Assembly: GCF_008728195.1 (NCBI RefSeq) | Contig: NZ_CP031598.1 | Span: 3,968,001 to 4,032,000, forward strand | Length of the DNA stretch: 64,000 nucleotides | From: Roseovarius indicus | GTDB lineage: Bacteria > Pseudomonadota > Alphaproteobacteria > Rhodobacterales > Rhodobacteraceae | Direction: 5' to 3' | Part shown: in pieces, positions 61,836-64,000 of the stretch | Position numbering within the stretch: position 1 is the stretch's first letter | How the letters are laid out: every line of letters begins with the position of its first letter | Made by a program: the position numbers and the translations under genes | Notes under the pieces: generated by a model | What the model saw: only the letters and a program-made list of their open reading frames with translations | The model's database searches: none | What the model was told of the DNA's origin: nothing

Positions 61836-62023
61836 GCGCGATACGCTACCGAAGGCCGACCGACAGTGGAAGCCGAACGCTCCCCCGCCCGGCACAAAGC
61901 CGCGCCAACGGCGCGGCGCCGGGCAGCGCCCAAAGCCGGCTTCCCCAAACCAAACCCTTTGCTTTGCCGCCTCAAATCGGCAATATCCCTGGTCTGACAC
62001 CTGCAGCGAAGGAGGAGCGCGCC

Positions 62024-63661
62024 ATGGGATGGATGAAGGACGAAACCGGCCTCGAGAAGAACGCGGCGAACTTTGTGCCGCTCACACCGCTGTCGCACCT
62101 GCGCCGGGCCGCCCGTCTCTTCCCCGATGACGAGGCGCTCGTCTACAAGAGTTTCCGCAAGACCTATACCGAGTATTACGAGCGCTGCACCCGCCTCGCC
62201 TCGGCCCTGACCAAGCTGGGCGTCGAGCCGGGCGACGTCGTCGCCACCCTCCTGCCCAACATCCCCGCCCATGCCGAGGCGCATTTCGGCGTCCCGGCCT
62301 GCGGCGCCGTGCTCAACGCCATCAACACCCGGCTCGAATCCGACACCGTCTCCTACATCTTCGGCCATGGCGAGGCGAAGATCGCCCTCATCGACAGCGC
62401 CCTCATCCCCGTCGCCCTCGAAGCCATCGAGAAGATGGACGGCCCCGGCCCGAAGATCATCGAGGTCCCCGACCCTGTCGCCGGCATCCCCGCCAGCGGC
62501 GACCACATGACCTACGACGACCTCCTCGCCACCGGCGAACCCACCTTCGACTGGGTCATGCCGCAGGACGAATGGGAAAGCCTCGCGCTCAACTACACCT
62601 CCGGCACCACCGGCCGGCCCAAGGGCGTCGTCTACCACCACCGCGGCGCCTACCTCATGACCATGGGCACCGCCGTCAGCTGGCCCATCCCCCGCGGCGC
62701 CAAGTACCTCACCATCGTGCCGCTCTTCCATTGCAACAACTGGAACCACACCTGGGCCGCGCCCATGGTCGGCGGCACCGTCATCTGCTGCCGCGACATC
62801 ACGGCGAAGAACATCTACGACGCCATCGCCGACGAAGGAGTCACCCATTTCGGCGCCGCGCCCATCGTGCTCAACACCATCGTCAATTCCAAACCCGCCG
62901 ACCGGCGCGAGTTCGACCACATCGTCGAGGTCTTCACCGCCGGCGCCCCGCCCCCCGCCGCTACGCTGGCCGCGATCGAACCGCTGGGCTTCAACGTCAC
63001 GCAGGTCTACGGCCTCACCGAAACCTACGGCCACGTCACCGAATGCGTCTGGCAAAACCGCTGGAACGACGAGCCCGACGAGGAACGCTACGCCATCAAG
63101 GCCCGCACCGGCGTGCTCATGCCGATGATGGAGGACATCACGGCGATGGAAGCCGAAAGCATGTCGCAAATCCCGATGGACGGCACGACCCAGGGCGAGA
63201 TCATGATCCGCGGCAACTCGGTCATGAAAGGCTATCTCAAGAACCCCGAGGCCACCGGGGAATCCTTCCGCGGCGGCTATTTCCACTCCGGCGATATCGC
63301 CCTCCAGCACCCCGACGGCTACCTCCGCATCGCCGACCGCGCGAAAGACATCATCATCTCCGGCGGCGAGAACATCAGCTCGATCGAGGTCGAAGGCGTG
63401 CTGATGAAACACCCCGCCGTCCTCCTTTGCGCCGTCGTCGCCAAACCCGACGAGAAGTGGGGCGAAGTCCCCTGCGCCTTCGTCGAGGTCAAGGAAGACG
63501 CCACCGTCACCGAGGAAGACCTCATCGCCTTCACCCGCGAGCGGCTGGCCGGGTTCAAGACGCCCAAGAAGGTGATCTTCCGCGAACTGCCCAAAACCTC
63601 GACCGGCAAGATCCAGAAGTTTGAACTGCGGCAGGCGCTGAAGGAAGGGCTGGCGGAGTAG
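62024..63661 (+). CDS. Acyl-CoA synthetase (AMP-forming ligase)
   Basis: A 545-residue adenylate-forming enzyme activating an organic acid with ATP and CoA. Motifs: NYTSGTTGRPKGV (ATP), YGLTETYG, GYFHSGDIA and the C-terminal catalytic Lys in TSTGKIQKFEL. HFGVPACGAVLNAINTRL and the length fit medium/short-chain acyl-activating enzymes. The start MGWMKDETGLEK is supported by AAGGAGGAG eight bases before it. It likely feeds the beta-oxidation genes upstream. Confidence 0.92.
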   Translation: MGWMKDETGLEKNAANFVPLTPLSHLRRAARLFPDDEALVYKSFRKTYTEYYERCTRLASALTKLGVEPGDVVATLLPNIPAHAEAHFGVPACGAVLNAINTRLESDTVSYIFGHGEAKIALIDSALIPVALEAIEKMDGPGPKIIEVPDPVAGIPASGDHMTYDDLLATGEPTFDWVMPQDEWESLALNYTSGTTGRPKGVVYHHRGAYLMTMGTAVSWPIPRGAKYLTIVPLFHCNNWNHTWAAPMVGGTVICCRDITAKNIYDAIADEGVTHFGAAPIVLNTIVNSKPADRREFDHIVEVFTAGAPPPAATLAAIEPLGFNVTQVYGLTETYGHVTECVWQNRWNDEPDEERYAIKARTGVLMPMMEDITAMEAESMSQIPMDGTTQGEIMIRGNSVMKGYLKNPEATGESFRGGYFHSGDIALQHPDGYLRIADRAKDIIISGGENISSIEVEGVLMKHPAVLLCAVVAKPDEKWGEVPCAFVEVKEDATVTEEDLIAFTRERLAGFKTPKKVIFRELPKTSTGKIQKFELRQALKEGLAE

Positions 63662-63832
63662 ACCCGGCCCCTTCGGATCCCCGCCCGGAATAAAGTCGCG
63701 CCAAAGGTGCGCCATGGTTAGGCGGCACGCCTCTGGCGTGACGGGCACCGCCCGGCCGTTTCATCGCCCCGGCCCCTCCCACCGCCAGAGATCCCGGATC
63801 AAGCCCGGGACGCGGGGCATCCCGACACGCTG

Positions 63833-63974
63833 TTGCGCCCCACCCCACATCTTGCGCGTTGCGCACCGCGCGCCACATGAACCCGCACCCCCACGGACAT
63901 CAATACCGACGCGATACCGACAAAATACCGACGTGATACCGACGTCGCATTCCCTTCAAATCCTCGCCGTTAAC
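63833..63974 (+). repeat. Iteron module B: four 11-bp ACCGAC repeats with conserved flanks
   Basis: Units start at 63905, 63916, 63927 and 63938: ACCGACGCGAT, ACCGACAAAAT, ACCGACGTGAT, ACCGACGTCGC. The upstream flank (GTTGCGCC, CCCCACATCT, CGCCACAT, AACCCGC) and downstream GCCGTTAACC match module A. The 339-base gap 63662-64000 also contains small GC palindromes (GCGCCAAAGGTGCGCC-like at about 63697) and no gene. Confidence 0.75.
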
Positions 63975-64000
63975 CATCGAATCACCGACACCGCCGATGT

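Overview
This 64 kb window is a chromosomal segment of a high-GC alphaproteobacterium. It is most likely a Rhodobacterales (Roseobacter-group) member. The evidence is the ribosomal protein gene order and protein sequences, a HWE-type histidine kinase, DUF2125-like exported proteins, a Hint-domain protein and a LiuR-like MerR pair next to acyl-CoA dehydrogenases. No rRNA, tRNA, CRISPR array, phage or transposase gene was found. Taxonomy is inferred from protein character only.

Region 1 (1-2.3 kb): the gene for class I DAHP synthase (cut by the left edge). It is preceded by a textbook attenuator: a 25-codon leader peptide with a Phe-Trp-Tyr-Phe-Tyr run, then an intrinsic terminator just before the structural gene. 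A sulfotransferase gene is divergent to it.

Region 2 (2.3-28.1 kb): the str-S10-spc-alpha ribosomal protein genes, all on the minus strand, from rpsL (28 kb) to rplQ (2.4 kb), with fusA, tuf, secY, adk and rpoA. The array is not one operon. It is cut at rplW|rplB, rplP|rpmC, rpmD|rplO and adk|rpsM. A terminator closes each upstream piece, and a TTGnnn-17-TAnAnn-like promoter opens each downstream piece (the match is weaker before rpsM). Accessory genes sit in three of the cuts: a low-GC membrane protein, a methyltransferase and a 2OG-Fe(II) oxygenase; a von Willebrand A protein and MarC; and two exported proteins. Three of the four cuts (not adk|rpsM) carry a copy of the same ~160-bp structured element, with long terminal arms that covary between copies, placed 57-98 bp upstream of the new promoter.

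Region 3 (28.2-42 kb): a glycosyltransferase, a DMT transporter, a CysQ-like phosphatase overlapping PmbA/TldE, two paralogous DUF2125-like exported proteins flanking another exported protein, an SDR-crotonase-SDR group, an SH3 lipoprotein and a HWE histidine kinase.

Region 4 (42.4-47.3 kb): ureide (purine) catabolism, comprising hydroxyisourate hydrolase, a fused allantoinase-OHCU decarboxylase, ureidoglycolate lyase and ureidoglycine aminohydrolase. A divergent GAPDH-like gene and a possible 29-residue membrane peptide interrupt it.

Region 5 (47.3-64 kb): a MATE exporter, two hotdog thioesterases, two MerR regulators, and a fatty-acid beta-oxidation cluster (two acyl-CoA dehydrogenases, thiolase, FadB/FadJ-like fusion, acyl-CoA ligase) that also holds a GST and a NADAR/YbiA-like gene. 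A Hint-domain protein and a second sulfotransferase lie near the end.

The intergenic DNA is rich in small dispersed repeats: a GTAGGGTGGGT palindrome (12 copies), a GGATATTT...AAGAAGAA palindrome (3), the covarying stem element (3), and a ~145-bp module with four 11-bp ACCGAC iterons (2 copies). The stem element, the iteron module and the attenuator are the best candidates for follow-up.
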